This document shows positions 52,391 through 63,654 of a DNA stretch of 64,000 nt, piece by piece. The stretch covers positions 12,896,001 through 12,960,000 of the forward strand of contig JBHGNT010000004.1 in the NCBI GenBank assembly GCA_043228905.1, in the 5' to 3' direction. Under the pieces are notes generated by a model, which did not search any database, was not told the DNA's origin, and worked only from the letters and a program-made list of their open reading frames with translations. The position numbers and the translations under genes are program-made. Position 1 is the stretch's first letter, and each line of letters starts with the position of its first letter. Source of the DNA: Azolla caroliniana (Eukaryota > Polypodiophyta).

Positions 52391-52407
52391 CATATCATGA
52401 CACTTGT

Positions 52408-53153
52408 GGTAACACATCCGGACTAATCCTATCGGTGTCTGCATTGTAGTGATATCTCAGCTCTCCACGGCTAGTTGGAATTGGTCATACCCGGAGTATA
52501 GGTCTCCGATGGAGTATATCGCGCTTCTGCAAATTCATCCACTTTCGGACCGAATCCGGAGTTTCAGATCATGACCTTGTTCACTGGTTGCAAATCTTGA
52601 ATAAACCGAAGTGACCCATTCTTCTTCGGAACCATAAACCATTGCTTTGAGTACAGAGCTTTGATGGCTCTAGAATCCCCATCGCCACCTTCTCCATGAG
52701 CAAGTCAATGATTTTCGGAATATGCATATGTGGCACTGGAATCGGCTTTAGGTTCCACAACACGTGTTCAATCGTGAAGATCACCATCAACACCACTACC
52801 TTCGGATCGACGCCCCCTATCTCTCTTGATGTGGATGAAAATGCTTTTCCATGTTGCTCCAACATCTCATGGAATCGTTCTTCTTCATTCGGCAAGAGGA
52901 AACCATCTCCACCGATCCGGAGTTTCTTTTAGGTCTCATTCGTGAAGATATGTCCGATATCCACGGACTTTCGAAGTGTTGGATCTCCCGAGACTTCTTT
53001 CCTCTTTTGTTCACTATTGGTAGGTAATGGTCTTGCAAATGGTTTCACCTTCTTTTCTACGGTTTTGTATTTCGTACACACCATTGCTTCTTCTTTGTGG
53101 AGCACATCCAATCCCATTTTCACAATGATCTCGTACATCTCGACTGATTCCAC
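52408..53153 (-). pseudogene. Gypsy-3 RT N-terminal part
   Basis: Frames 53153-52929 and 52895-52581 plus continuation to 52408. Motifs: VEMYEIIVKMGLDVL (as in gypsy-1 near 7570), GGVDPKVVVLMVIFT, HVLWNLKPIPVPHMHIPKI, MGILEPS, then FRRRMG and TPIGLVRMC. Frameshifts and a small deletion near 52660 remove PYSNRW. Confidence 0.83.
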
Positions 53154-53424
53154 TAGAACTACCCAATCTTCTTGGCTATTCTCTTCCAGAAGCTCTTCAA
53201 GTCATTGTAGTGTGCTCCCATAGAACACTTCTTCGACTACTCCCATGATTTCTTCATCGTCTTTTATGATTGATGCAGACGGTAGCTCATCCTGCATCTT
53301 TCGGAGTTCTTTCTTCATTACCCCGGTCATGACCATGTACGTAGACGCCCCATCCGAACTGATTTGCACTTGTTTCGCTGCGAGAGTGTTCTTCTCGTGT
53401 GGGGTATCAGGGCCTCTCGGACTA

Positions 53425-54126
53425 TCACTTCCCCACTCTGCAACAATCCACTTTAAAATCTGTTTTTGTTTGGGACAAGAGCTCTCTCTTGTTCCTTTTA
53501 TGATTCAATGGCACAATTAGGAATTGGACGGTTTTCCCTCCACTTTGGCTCCGAGTCTGTGCAAAAGCCACTCCGCTATCGCGCACCTTTGTTTCCATCC
53601 ATGAAACCGTGATAAAGGGTTGCCCGTGAATCACAAAATGTGAGACCTCATCTTGCACAAAGAAATTTTGGTCAATCTCCACATCTCCGATCTTCACCGT
53701 CACACCCGGACAAGAAGTAGATAAGCCTTCTGTTGCTTTAGTGGCTGCCCGAATCTTCCATCCATGATTGGTGTTTATAGGCCAATTCCCCTTCTGGTAG
53801 AACTCCTTGGACATGAGATTGATCTCCGATCCATGATCAATCAATGCAACTACGTGCTTTTTGATGTTTCCAATTCGGACCAGAGTCTCCGTTGTTGCTC
53901 GTGCCCAATGTGGATTTGTGTAGTGAGAGTTCGGAATCTCATCCTCTACATCCGTATCATTCATTAGAATGGTATTTGCATTCACCCTTGGAGGATTTGA
54001 TTCTGCTGTATCTTGTCTCTTTCTTTTCACGAGATCCATGAGGTCATGGAACTTTTTCTTCGCTATTCCGAGCAATTCTCGGAGGGATAATTCCACCCAA
54101 CTATCAAGGATTCTCTCTTTGAACAC
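53425..54126 (-). pseudogene. Gypsy-3 protease and gag C-terminal part
   Basis: Retropepsin-like VALIDHGSEINLMSKEF with DHG as in gypsy-1, GNWPINTNHGWKIRAATKATEG, VKIGDVEIDQNFFVQ. The upstream part (SLRELLGIAKKKFHDLMDLVKRKR) matches gypsy-1 gag closely. Open over 233 residues, but isolated by stops on both sides. Confidence 0.85.
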
Positions 54127-54496
54127 CTTCTTTAGGTTCGTTTGTTGTTCGATGTCTGAGGCGAGTTTGAATGCCGGAATCGACTTCCCTTTTCCTTTTG
54201 CTTCGGAATTCTAGCTCTCCGGTGTCTTCGATGGTCTGGCCTCATCATCTGCGTGTCGTCGCTTCTCATCTACATACACCTCATGTAATTGGCATAGGGC
54301 ATATACTCTATTCTTATCTACGGGGCATTCCCATCCCGTAGCTTCTCGGATGTCTTCCGCAAATGCTTTGGATCTCATCAAAGTCGGTTTTCTCGGAGAT
54401 TTCTAGCACTTCTAGCCAGAAAGACGACTTCACTCTAGATGTTTCTCCCACATGTATTCCCGTAGTTGTTGCATAATTGCTTTTTGCCGCAATATC

Positions 54497-55504
54497 CTAC
54501 TCTAGGACCTTCTTCATGCCGCCCTTTCGGAAGTTCGGTCGAAGTGGCTTCCACGAGTCCATCAAATGGATCCGATTTCCCTCGTAGTAGATGAGATCCC
54601 ATCGTAGAGCCTCCTTGTGCTCATCACAATCTTTCCAATCATGTTCGGTGCTATCGCACCAGATGCATCGACGGTCCATATACTTGGAACTGGTGGGACG
54701 GTCATCCGATTTCTTCACCATGGTAATCTTGAGATTTTCCATCTTCTTCACCAATTGCTCCACCATGGTCGCATCGATTCCTTTTTGGTCGTAGTCTCTT
54801 GAGGTTGTGGTTGGTGATTTTCCACTCCGGGTCTCAGTTTCGAGATTGGTTCTGAAATTCTCTTTTCTTCATTACTGAGCCATTGCTCCCTCTTTGTGTA
54901 TCGCGTGACAATGTCTCGCATGTTTTCCCATGTATTGGTGTGGCCATTCTCAGTAGTTGTATCCTCTAGAAGCACTCCAAGATCAATCTAGTCTCGGACA
55001 TCCACGGCTCGTAAGAACATGATCACTTTGTCCGGTGCGAGGATAGCTTGATCTCTCGTGGACAACCTCCCGAATCGACTTTCGAATGCCAAAAACACAT
55101 GGAGGACCTTCCGCCCCTTGTTTGGTATTTCCACTCAATCTTCGAATCCTCTCCGTGTTGCCTTGGAGGAGTCCTTGATAGTGAACGTGGTCCTCAATGC
55201 TTCTTCAAATGCCGTCCACGTCGGATTTTGTTGTCATATCCTGTTGATACTCCCTTGAAGCCCATAAGTAGCCACTCAATTGAAGGATGTCACTTGCAAT
55301 CCTTCTGGTATTCCTCACCGTAGCATCTCCGCTTTGTAGTCCTGCAAATAACATGACACATCCTTGCCGTTGAATTACTAGTTCCATTGCACGAGCCACT
55401 CCACTGCTGCTGCAATCTCTGACATCGCGCATTATTCTTGTAGCATCCACTCGAACATCGACATCATGTGGCTAGCCTCTTGTTGATTCTCTATCTCCTT
55501 GCCA
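54497..55504 (-). pseudogene. Gypsy-3 gag N-terminal part and zinc knuckle
   Basis: Fragments: 55450-55205 (capsid-like, matching gypsy-1 near 9850), 54975-54748, and 54766-54497 with a knuckle CIWCDSTEHDWKDC (CCHC with Glu before His). Several frameshifts; heavily decayed. Confidence 0.75.
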
Positions 55505-55529
55505 CCCGTTTTCACATTGGGTTACCAAA
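55505..55529 (-). other. Gypsy-3 primer-binding site (probable)
   Basis: Minus-strand TTTGGTAACCCAATGTG..., two bases inside the LTR, homologous to the gypsy-1 site. Primer tRNA not assigned. Confidence 0.6.
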
Positions 55530-55531
55530 TG

Positions 55532-56214
55532 TGACGTGCCTTTCGGCACCGGATCGTGCCTAAGTCAGGTGGGAACCACCGAAGTTTTGGACTAGGAGGA
55601 GGACAGTTTCAGGCTAATAAGAATATGTGTATATTATAAGAAAGAGATATCAAAACCTCGTAAATCCTACAAGTGTATTGTATTATATTATTCAACCCTT
55701 AGAATTCCAATAGTAAATTGGATTAGATTAGAAAAGATAGGTCGAAAATTGAGAAATTCTCGAATTTAGTCAACAACCACCCTTTACAATTTGCTCCCCC
55801 ATGCTTATATAGTGATGGAAGAGTCTAAGTTTACCACATGCAAGCATCATGCCTTTTCTAACTCTAGTGTACATGCACACTGCATGTCCATCCTTAACTT
55901 TTCTCATCATGTTTTTCCTCTAACTCAAGTGTTCATGCACACTACATGTGCATGGTGAGGTTTTATATCACACTTTTTCATTTAACTCGAGTGTGTATGC
56001 ATGTATAACTTTTTCTATCATGCTTATCTAGAATATTTACATGGGATAAAGTTTAGTATAACTTTATTATTTATAATGTACTAGTATAATGGTAAGGCTT
56101 GAAATTGTTAACATGGAGGTACATGTTTCAAATCCTGCCCTATTCATGTAAAATAATTATTTTAATATTTTCTCCTATTTCTTTATACTTAATCAATCGG
56201 GTACTACTACGACA
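55532..56214 (-). repeat. Gypsy-3 5' LTR
   Basis: About 683 bp, TGACGTGCC...CTACGACA. Only one copy survives in the window; the ends are set by the primer site and the TG..CA rule. Carries a tRNA-like stretch at 56081-56138. Confidence 0.72.
56081..56138 (+). other. tRNA-like sequence in gypsy-3 LTR
   Basis: CTAGTATAATGGTAAGGC (A-box-like, 56081-56098) and TGTTTCAAATCC (B-box-like, 56124-56135). Similar in layout and flanks (ATAATGTA before, CC.TATTCATG after) to the gypsy-4 copies and in the same antisense orientation. Confidence 0.5.
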
Positions 56215-56670
56215 CCGGATCCAGGGACATATCTATAAATATGTTTCTAATGTGCCTGTCATGGCTATATTTGTAAATAGTCCTAAAGTCATATAAGTAT
56301 AAATATGACTTAGGGCAATCACTTTATATGCATAGGGAGTATATGTTGTTATTATCTGTTGTACAAAGCGTAGAGAGATAGAGAGAGAGAGATACAGAAA
56401 GGATTTTTGTTGTAATCGCATGTTTGGCGAAGGCATAGAGCTCGAGGTCGTTGCCTTTGAGTCTCGCATTGTAACCTTTTCTTCTCATAGTGATAGTTGG
56501 AATCTGTAGGATCCCGTGACCTTTTCCTAATTAGGGTTTTCCACGTAAATATCATGTGTCCTCTCTATTGTCTCTGTAAGTGTATCAATCTCCATTTCTG
56601 TTTAGATATTCCATTGAGTGTTCAACTCGGTTGTGTCCGAACGTCTATTCTGCACATAAGGAACATAGCA
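56215..56670 (+). repeat. Copia LTR remnant (copia-6 family)
   Basis: From GGGACATATCTATAAATATG to TTCTGCACATAAG..ATAGCA it follows the 3' two thirds of the copia-6 LTR: TATAAATATGACTTAGGGCAA, GA tract, GAGCTCGAGGTCGTTGCC, TTTTCCACGTAAATATCATGTG. The 5' part is missing where gypsy-3 begins. Confidence 0.8.
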
Positions 56671-56683
56671 GCAATTAGAGTAA

Positions 56684-57076
56684 GATGAAGAGACTGATAC
56701 CTTAAAAGAAGCTAAACAGAGATGACAAGACTAGGAGCACAATGAGCTAAAGACAAACCAAGAAGATCCTAAGGAAGAGCAGATGCACCACGAGCACCAC
56801 AAGGAGCCTAGGACGGAACATGATGTACAATCGAAAGATGCACAAAAAATAGGCATGGATCAGGATAAGGATTCAGAATCGATTCCGCAGGTGGAACAAT
56901 TACAACAAACAGAAAGGTAGCATGCCTCGGATGACTCTGACTAGAACGAGGATCAAGACAAGGCGGAGCCAAACTTGTTGGACATTTTGAATGAGGACGC
57001 CGACGAAGATGACCTTAAGGAGGATGACCAATACATAGACGAAGAGGAGGATCGGAATGGTGACATAAATGATTAG
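56684..57076 (+). pseudogene. Decayed acidic reading frame of unknown identity
   Basis: One frame of 131 codons ending at TAG 57074, interrupted by four stops (56723, 56732, 56918, 56942), each one C-to-T step from CGA or CAG. The predicted product is extremely rich in Glu, Asp, Gln, Lys and His and ends with a strongly acidic stretch (NEDADEDDLKEDD, DEEEDRNGD). It starts 14 bases after a copia LTR end, where gag would be expected, but does not look like gag. Unrecognised; possibly cargo of a non-autonomous element. Confidence 0.45.
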
Positions 57077-57596
57077 TTAACGATTTGCGTTCGACCATGC
57101 AAGGCACTGTCCCACGGGTGTGCCATATGTCAGTCGGTCGCCTAGCCAAGTATATAGGTTGACAAGCTAGCTGGACTCGTAGTTGTAGTCGTAGAGAACT
57201 AATGTGAAAGGATAGTCGAAAAATAATACTAAGGCTAACGAAAAATTAGGACAGTTAGTGTAACTATAGGATTCTTATCGAACATGCAATTGTAGAAATC
57301 TTGGAAAGACTCTCAAGACACCGATAAGAATGGGGCAAGAGAATTGTAACAACATCAATCTGTATTGCTATAAGTTAATATAATTTTGGTTAGTTAGAGT
57401 ATATTATGTGTCGTGGGCTATAGTGTTCTTCTTAATTATAATGATTATGTATGATAATTTAAGGTACATGTTTATGTTAACTATGTTTAAGAGTTCGGTC
57501 GAGCAGAGTCAACCAAATCCAATCTCCAACCACAGTCCCGTTGATAGAATGACTCGACAAGGAAGTCGTTCGACCCTTTGCGTCTGTTGACTAGGA
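57077..57596. other. Unidentified AT-rich stretch
   Basis: No coding frame or repeat family that I recognise. Confidence 0.5.
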
Positions 57597-58180
57597 CAAC
57601 ATGGACATTGTTCAACTCTTGGAAAAGTCAAACTTGAAGCTTTTGTGCTGTCATAAATGTCGCCAAGCAATACATCACTCCACTTGCCACTTGCTCCCAT
57701 GTTGGGTATTCCGCATTCGTTGGGTTGAGTTTATTTGCTTGTGCTCCTTTGATGTAGCTCATATAACCTTGTCCGACATGGACATTGTTCAACTCTTGGC
57801 AAAGTCAAAGTTGAAGCTTTTGTGCTGTCATAAATGTCACCAAGAAATACATCACTCGACTTGCCGCTTGCTCCCATGTTGGGTATTTGGCATCTGTTGT
57901 GTCGAGTTTATTTGCTTGTGCTCCTTTGATGTAGCTCCTATAACCTTGTCCGACAAGGTATTAGTGCATCTTGTATTCCCAGGATGTAAAGTTGTTTCGG
58001 TCCAACTTCTCACTAGGGAGAGGCTATCGATTTGGGTGTTCATGATGTTGATGAAGATCTCCTCCTTCTTCTTCTTCCTTAGAAATGAGTTATGTGATGA
58101 GCCGGTTCTTTTTGAACGTCGACGTAGAACACAACACACATGGATGAGCTAGATCAAACTACCAACGCGCTCTAATACCA
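57597..58180 (-). pseudogene. Copia-8 fragment: gag start with in-frame 177-bp duplication
   Basis: Minus-strand gag N-terminus related to copia-1 (compare 16080-16334). The segment 57601-57777 is repeated at 57778-57954, landmark ATGGACATTGTTC at 57601 and 57778, exactly 59 codons. Primer-like TGGTATTAGAGC at 58169-58180 (one change). No pol is present. Confidence 0.8.
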
Positions 58181-58224
58181 TTTAAATAATTATGTTGAGT
58201 AACTATTTAGGCGGAGTAGATTAG

Positions 58225-58279
<55 letters not shown>

Positions 58280-58600
58280 GAGAAGAGACACAAGATAGAT
58301 AGAAGATAGAAGACTCAAATGTATATTAATCAAGGAATAAGAAAATGAACTAGCAATCAACCAAGTACAAAGGAAGGAGAGAGGTGCTTTATATAAAGTC
58401 ACCCTCTCTCTACATTCTCTCACTAAAACACCCACTCTCTCTCTAGAGACTCATTAGTTATGTGTCATAGGGAATATGGAAACTCATTAGTTATGTGTCA
58501 TAAAATATGATTCTATGATACATAATTAATTTTAGAAAGTAGTGATGACAAATAATTATTTTATCACACACTAAACTTAGTTTAAGTTTGATTCTCAACA
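58181..58600 (-). repeat. Copia-8 5' LTR
   Basis: About 420 bp from the primer site to GATTCTCAACA. Contains a GT run (58227-58254) followed by a GA run (58255-58280), a TATA-like TTTATATAAAG (58389-58399) and the end shared with copia-1 LTRs. Confidence 0.78.
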
Positions 58601-59439
58601 CAAAGCATAAAGGTCAACATACAGGCTAAGGGGTGTTTCTTGTCCATGTGTACTCCAAATTCAGCTCACAAAAGATAGAGTTTTGTTTTTTTAGTTTTTG
58701 TATGCAACAGATGAAAATATCTAGTATCATACATTTTGGTTCAAATAGTTTTATTTTGCAATTATAATTGGTAAACAAACAAGGACACATGCTCGTGTAA
58801 AAGGTAATGATAACTCAACTTTGTAGAGATTCTTGTGAAAACAATAGATAATTCAATGAATCTACACTCGTGCATTGTTTGAAGTAACTCTTAACACTTG
58901 GTTCTTGAGATTATCAAACTATCAGGGACTTGCATCATTGATGCATGGTGCCTAGCATAACTTCAAGATGGATGAAGGCAATATTATGCAACAATTGCAT
59001 CTAGAGACCCTCTTGGTGGATACCATTATGGCAAAACTTGATAAATAAAGTTTTCTTCACATGTAGAGTATCACACAATGGAAGGGCGATTATTTAGGCA
59101 TCTACCATCCTCTTACATATGATGCATATATGTCTGAAAAGTGTGATAGGTGAGTGGAATGCCTCTATAAATAAAAAGAAACTCTTAAATTGAACCAAAA
59201 TTGATGATGTTGTCCATGGGTTTTGTTCAATGTGCTTTGTAATATGTAGTCGTCTCATTGTTACTCTAAAATTGAATAAGAACTAAAGATTATGTTTGTG
59301 GCTTTTATTCAATGTACTTTATCACGTGCATGTTCTAAATGAGCTCTACATTGTGCATTCATATATATTTGTTGGCATTAAATGAAATGGACGCCCTCCT
59401 ATATTGTTGTTGTGAAATGGCTTTTGTTCAATGTACTTT
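58601..59439. other. AT-rich spacer with a thrice-repeated short motif
   Basis: No gene seen. A motif TTTTRTTCAATGTRCTTT occurs at about 59221, 59301 and 59413, about 80-110 bp apart. Confidence 0.5.
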
Positions 59440-59720
59440 GTGTGGTGAATCGACCGGCCACAACCGGTTTCACGTTCGTATGCGGGTGCAAAGAAACGAG
59501 CGAGGTAGAAACATAGACAGAAATGAGGGGAAAAAACAAAGAAAACAAAGACACTAAGTTTAACGTGGAAAACCCAAAAGGGAAAAAACCACGGGGATCC
59601 ACAAACCCCAAGAACAGATCATTATACGGAGGGGCGTACAATAAGAAACTCAAAGGCAACGACCTCAAAGATCTTCTTCATGAACAAACGGCTACGGAGT
59701 TACTCACACACTCTCACACA
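59440..59720 (-). repeat. Copia LTR scrap (copia-2/6 family)
   Basis: Contains GGCCACAACCG, ACGTGGAAAACCC, AAAACCACGG and GGCAACGACCTC in the order seen in the copia-2 LTR (13500-13700). No coding part remains; edges approximate. Confidence 0.7.
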
Positions 59721-59977
59721 CTCTCACACCCCGGGGACTTCACTATCAAAACTTGTATGATAGCACATGAGTTCATCAAAAGGGGTTTTAATTAATCAAT
59801 GAGATACAGAATATATATACATAAGGGTATTAATAAAGATTTGAAAATATTTTTACATAAGGGTATTATCAATTATGCTGAAAAAAAAATTACGTAAGCC
59901 CATGAAATATTAGATATTTCAATGAGATAGTAAAGAATATATTATGCAAAGAATACTCAAATTTGAAGTGGCATACA

Positions 59978-60009
<32 letters not shown>

Positions 60010-60099
60010 CATGCATGCATCCATATATACCTACATTCAAACATTACATCCATGAATATGTATATACATACATACATTACACCCATTTATACATGCATG

Positions 60100-60740
60100 C
60101 TGACTAAACATAAATATATATTACCATATGTAAATATGTACATACACATACATACATGCATTACATACTACATACATATTAAAATTGGCCATATATATTG
60201 ACATACATATATAGATAATACATACATAAAAATTACATATTACATTTATACATACACTTCCTTACAAACATATTTTATATATTACCATATGTAAATATGT
60301 ACATACACATACATACATGCATTACATACTACATACATATTAGAATTGGCCATATATATTGACATACATACATAAAAATTACATATTACATTTATACATA
60401 AACTTCCTTACAAACATATTTTATATATTACCATATGTAAATATGTGCATACACATACATACATGCATTACATACTACATACATATTAGAATTGGCCATA
60501 TATATTGACATACATACATAAAAATTACATATTACATTTATACATACACTTCCTTACAAACATATTTTATATATTACATATGTACAAATATATATTACCA
60601 TATGTAAATATGTACATACACATACATGCATGCATTACATACTACATACATATTAGAATTGGCCATATATATTGACATACATACATAAAAATTACATATT
60701 ACATTTATACATACACTTCCTTACAAACATATTTTATATA
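60100..60740. repeat. Four tandem units of about 146-167 bp
   Basis: The landmark GGCCATATATATTGACATAC recurs at 60187, 60348, 60494 and 60661. Each unit carries CTTCCTTACAAACATATTTTATATATTAC, abbreviated here as the site that the MITE interrupts in the last unit. Confidence 0.88.
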
Positions 60741-60929
60741 GGGAAAAGTACAAAGATACCCCTAGAAGTTTGTCTATTTACCAGAATGCCCCTGGAAGTT
60801 TCAAATTTACCAAACTACCCCTATGTCCAAAAAAATACACTTTATAAAGGGGTAGTTTGGTAAATTTGGAACGTCCAGGGGCATTCTGGTAAATAGACAA
60901 ACTTCCAGGGGTATCCTGGTACTTTTCCC
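60741..60929. mobile_element. Fold-back MITE with 9-bp target duplication
   Basis: 189 bp made of two 82-bp inverted arms (60741-60822, 60848-60929) about 90% complementary around a 25-bp loop, ends GGGAAAAGTAC. Each arm is itself built of about 2.5 units of a 30-bp motif (ACC...CCCCTGGAAGTTT). It is flanked by TTTTATATA on both sides (60732-60740, 60930-60938). The uninterrupted site is visible in three sister repeats (60273, 60419, 60565). Nine bases suggest Mutator-type mobilisation. Confidence 0.85.
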
Positions 60930-63074
60930 TTTTATATATTACATATTACACACATTTATTATTATACACACAATAATTATATACAAATGCAAATATACAA
61001 ACCAAACACAAAAAAGAAAAAAATCATATTATATATATATATATTATATACACATACACACATTCCATACATACAATACAATACAATATGTACATACACA
61101 CACACACAAACATAACACACATCACACATGCATATCATATACATGCATATATACCTACAAGCTACATTCATATATCACACACCACACATGCATATATACC
61201 TACATCCATGAATATGTATATACATACATTACACTCATTTATACATACATATTAACTAAACATAAATATATGTACAAATATATATTACCATATGTAAATA
61301 TGTACATAATACATACAATAAAATTACATATTACATACATATATACATAAACAAATGCATATATACATACAAAACACACAAAAATAAATTACATATTATA
61401 TATATGTATACACATACACATACATATTAACACCTAAAGGCTAAGATTACATACTATATATATACAAATCTTCATACTTACAAACAAGTTACATATATTA
61501 CATATATATACACGTGCACGCACATAAATAAATTAGATATTACATAGCATATATTACACAATATTCAAATTTACACATACATAAATTACATATATACATA
61601 TATAGATACGTACATAGATATACATATTACATATGTACATACATATTCCACGTATCACCATATTATATGTATAGATTATACTGGACCATACAAACCACAA
61701 TACTTATATATATACATACTACACACACACACACACACACATTAGATATATGTATACTTACACACACATTAGATATGTATATGTATACTTACACATAAAT
61801 AAATTAGATATTACATAGCACATAATCCATACCTATTACACAATATACAAATTTACACATGCATAAATTACATATATACATACATAGATATATTACATAT
61901 GTACATACATATTCTACATATCACCATATGTATAGATCATACTAGACCATACAAACCACAATACTTACATACACACACACACACATTAGATATATGTATA
62001 CTTACACATACATTGGATATATACATGCATATTACATACATATTACAAACATACATCCATATACGAGCCATATACATATGTACTAAACATGAAAATATCC
62101 CAAAAATATAGATACATAAATACATTACATATATACACGTACATACATTCATACATTTACATATATATGACCACATACACACACATACATACATACATAC
62201 ATTAGATATATATGCACATATTACAAACATATTCATACTCATTAAATCATGTATATCAACATATACATATATGCATACACATACATACATTACATATGTA
62301 CATACATATTCCACATATCACCATATATATATGTACATATGCCTACAATGTTTAAAGTTTTACAAACATACATCCATACACATATATACATACATTACAT
62401 GCATGCATACACATACATACATGTATACTTACACATACATAAATATTATGAACACACCCATGTATGCATAGTACACTATTACACATACAAACATACATGC
62501 ATTGCATATTACATATATATACATATGTACATGCATACATGTACATTCATGTGTGTACATACATACATTGCATATGCATATATTACAATCACATTCATAT
62601 ACATTGAATCATGTACATTGTCATATATATGCATACACGTATGTACATTCATACATGGACATACCTATATTCATTTATATATTGCTACAGTCTACATATA
62701 CATAAATTAGATATATACATAAATATTACAATCACACATCCATACACATTGAATCATGTACATTGTCATATGGATATATGCATACACATACATACATACG
62801 TACATTAAATATGGATATATGCATACACATATGTACATTCGTATATGGACATACATATCTTCATTTATACATTGCTACACATACATACACATATATACAT
62901 TAGATATCTACATAGATATTATGCATATATTACAATCACACATCAATACACATTGAATCATGTACATTTGCATATGCATATATGCATACACATATATACA
63001 TTCGTACATGGACATACATATAGTCTTTTATACATTGCTACATGTACATACACATACATACATACATACATACA

Positions 63075-63107
<33 letters not shown>

Positions 63108-63527
63108 TAGATATACACACACATACGTATATATATATACACCTACATATAGTCTTCTATACATACACATACATTACATATGGATATATGCAAACACATA
63201 TGTACATTCGTACATGGACATACATATATTCATTTATACATTGCTACATATACATACACATATATATACATAGATATTATGCACATATTACAATCACACA
63301 TCTATACACATTGAATCATGTACATTTGCATATGCATATATGCATACACATACATACAATCTTTTATACATTGCTACATGTACATACACATACATACATA
63401 TTACAAACAAATATCCACACACACACACACACACACACAAATATACATACATTACATATTACATATGTACATTCATTCATTCATGTTTATTCATTGAAGC
63501 ATACATATTTTATGCATACATTACATA

Positions 63528-63563
<36 letters not shown>

Positions 63564-63654
63564 TATTCATTCATTCATGCATGCATGCATGCATACATTA
63601 TGTGCACATACATAAATAACATACATTCATACTAAACATACATTCAAACATTCA

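Larger units (their letters stand above)
46702..52402 (-). mobile_element. Gypsy-4: Tf1/sushi-like chromovirus with putative self-priming
   Basis: A complete Ty3 element on the minus strand with LTRs 46702-47142 (3') and 51942-52402 (5'), about 98% alike by eye, and a perfect target duplication CTTGT (46697-46701, 52403-52407). Gene order gag, CCHC, protease, RT, RNase H, integrase, chromodomain. The RT style (NKVTIRNRYALPLI, YLDDLLVYSK) and a chromodomain at the integrase end place it with chromoviruses, of the Tf1/sushi/Tcn1 kind by my reading. No tRNA-type primer site lies by the 5' LTR; a self-complementary 12-mer does. Purine tract AAAGGGGGGATAG at about 47143-47155. Confidence 0.93.
51942..52402 (-). 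repeat. Gypsy-4 5' LTR
   Basis: 461 bp. Longer than the 3' copy because of a longer GA run (about 52049-52110). Contains TAGTACTA at 51951, 51974 and 51992 and a tRNA-like stretch at 52331-52390. Confidence 0.94.
39250..56214 (-). mobile_element. Gypsy-3: decayed Ty3 element (gypsy-1 family) with three nested insertions
   Basis: A single minus-strand element in four pieces: 52408-56214 (5' LTR, gag, protease, RT start), 46432-46701 (RT core), 41262-41307 (RT) and 39250-40280 (RT end, RNase H, start of integrase). The joins are supported by target duplications and by reading continuity at each insert: gypsy-4 CTTGT, copia-7 AATAT, solo LTR ACGG. Integrase stops just inside its zinc finger (KKKYWW) where copia-5 begins; the 3' LTR is lost. 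Strongly degenerate. Confidence 0.88.
59975..63650. repeat. CATA-rich simple-sequence and satellite region
   Basis: Long runs of ACATACATAC and related TATA/CACA tracts, with almost no G on the plus strand. Higher-order repeats are embedded, e.g. four units of about 146-167 bp at 60100-60740 and longer degenerate units with TTGAATCATGTACATT at about 62616, 62750, 62950 and 63310. Open frames here are artefacts of stop-poor repeats. Confidence 0.9.

Noticed and set aside
46432-56214. Separate gypsy elements left and right of gypsy-4 and copia-7
   Set aside because: Target duplications and reading continuity at each insert show that they are parts of one gypsy-3 element.
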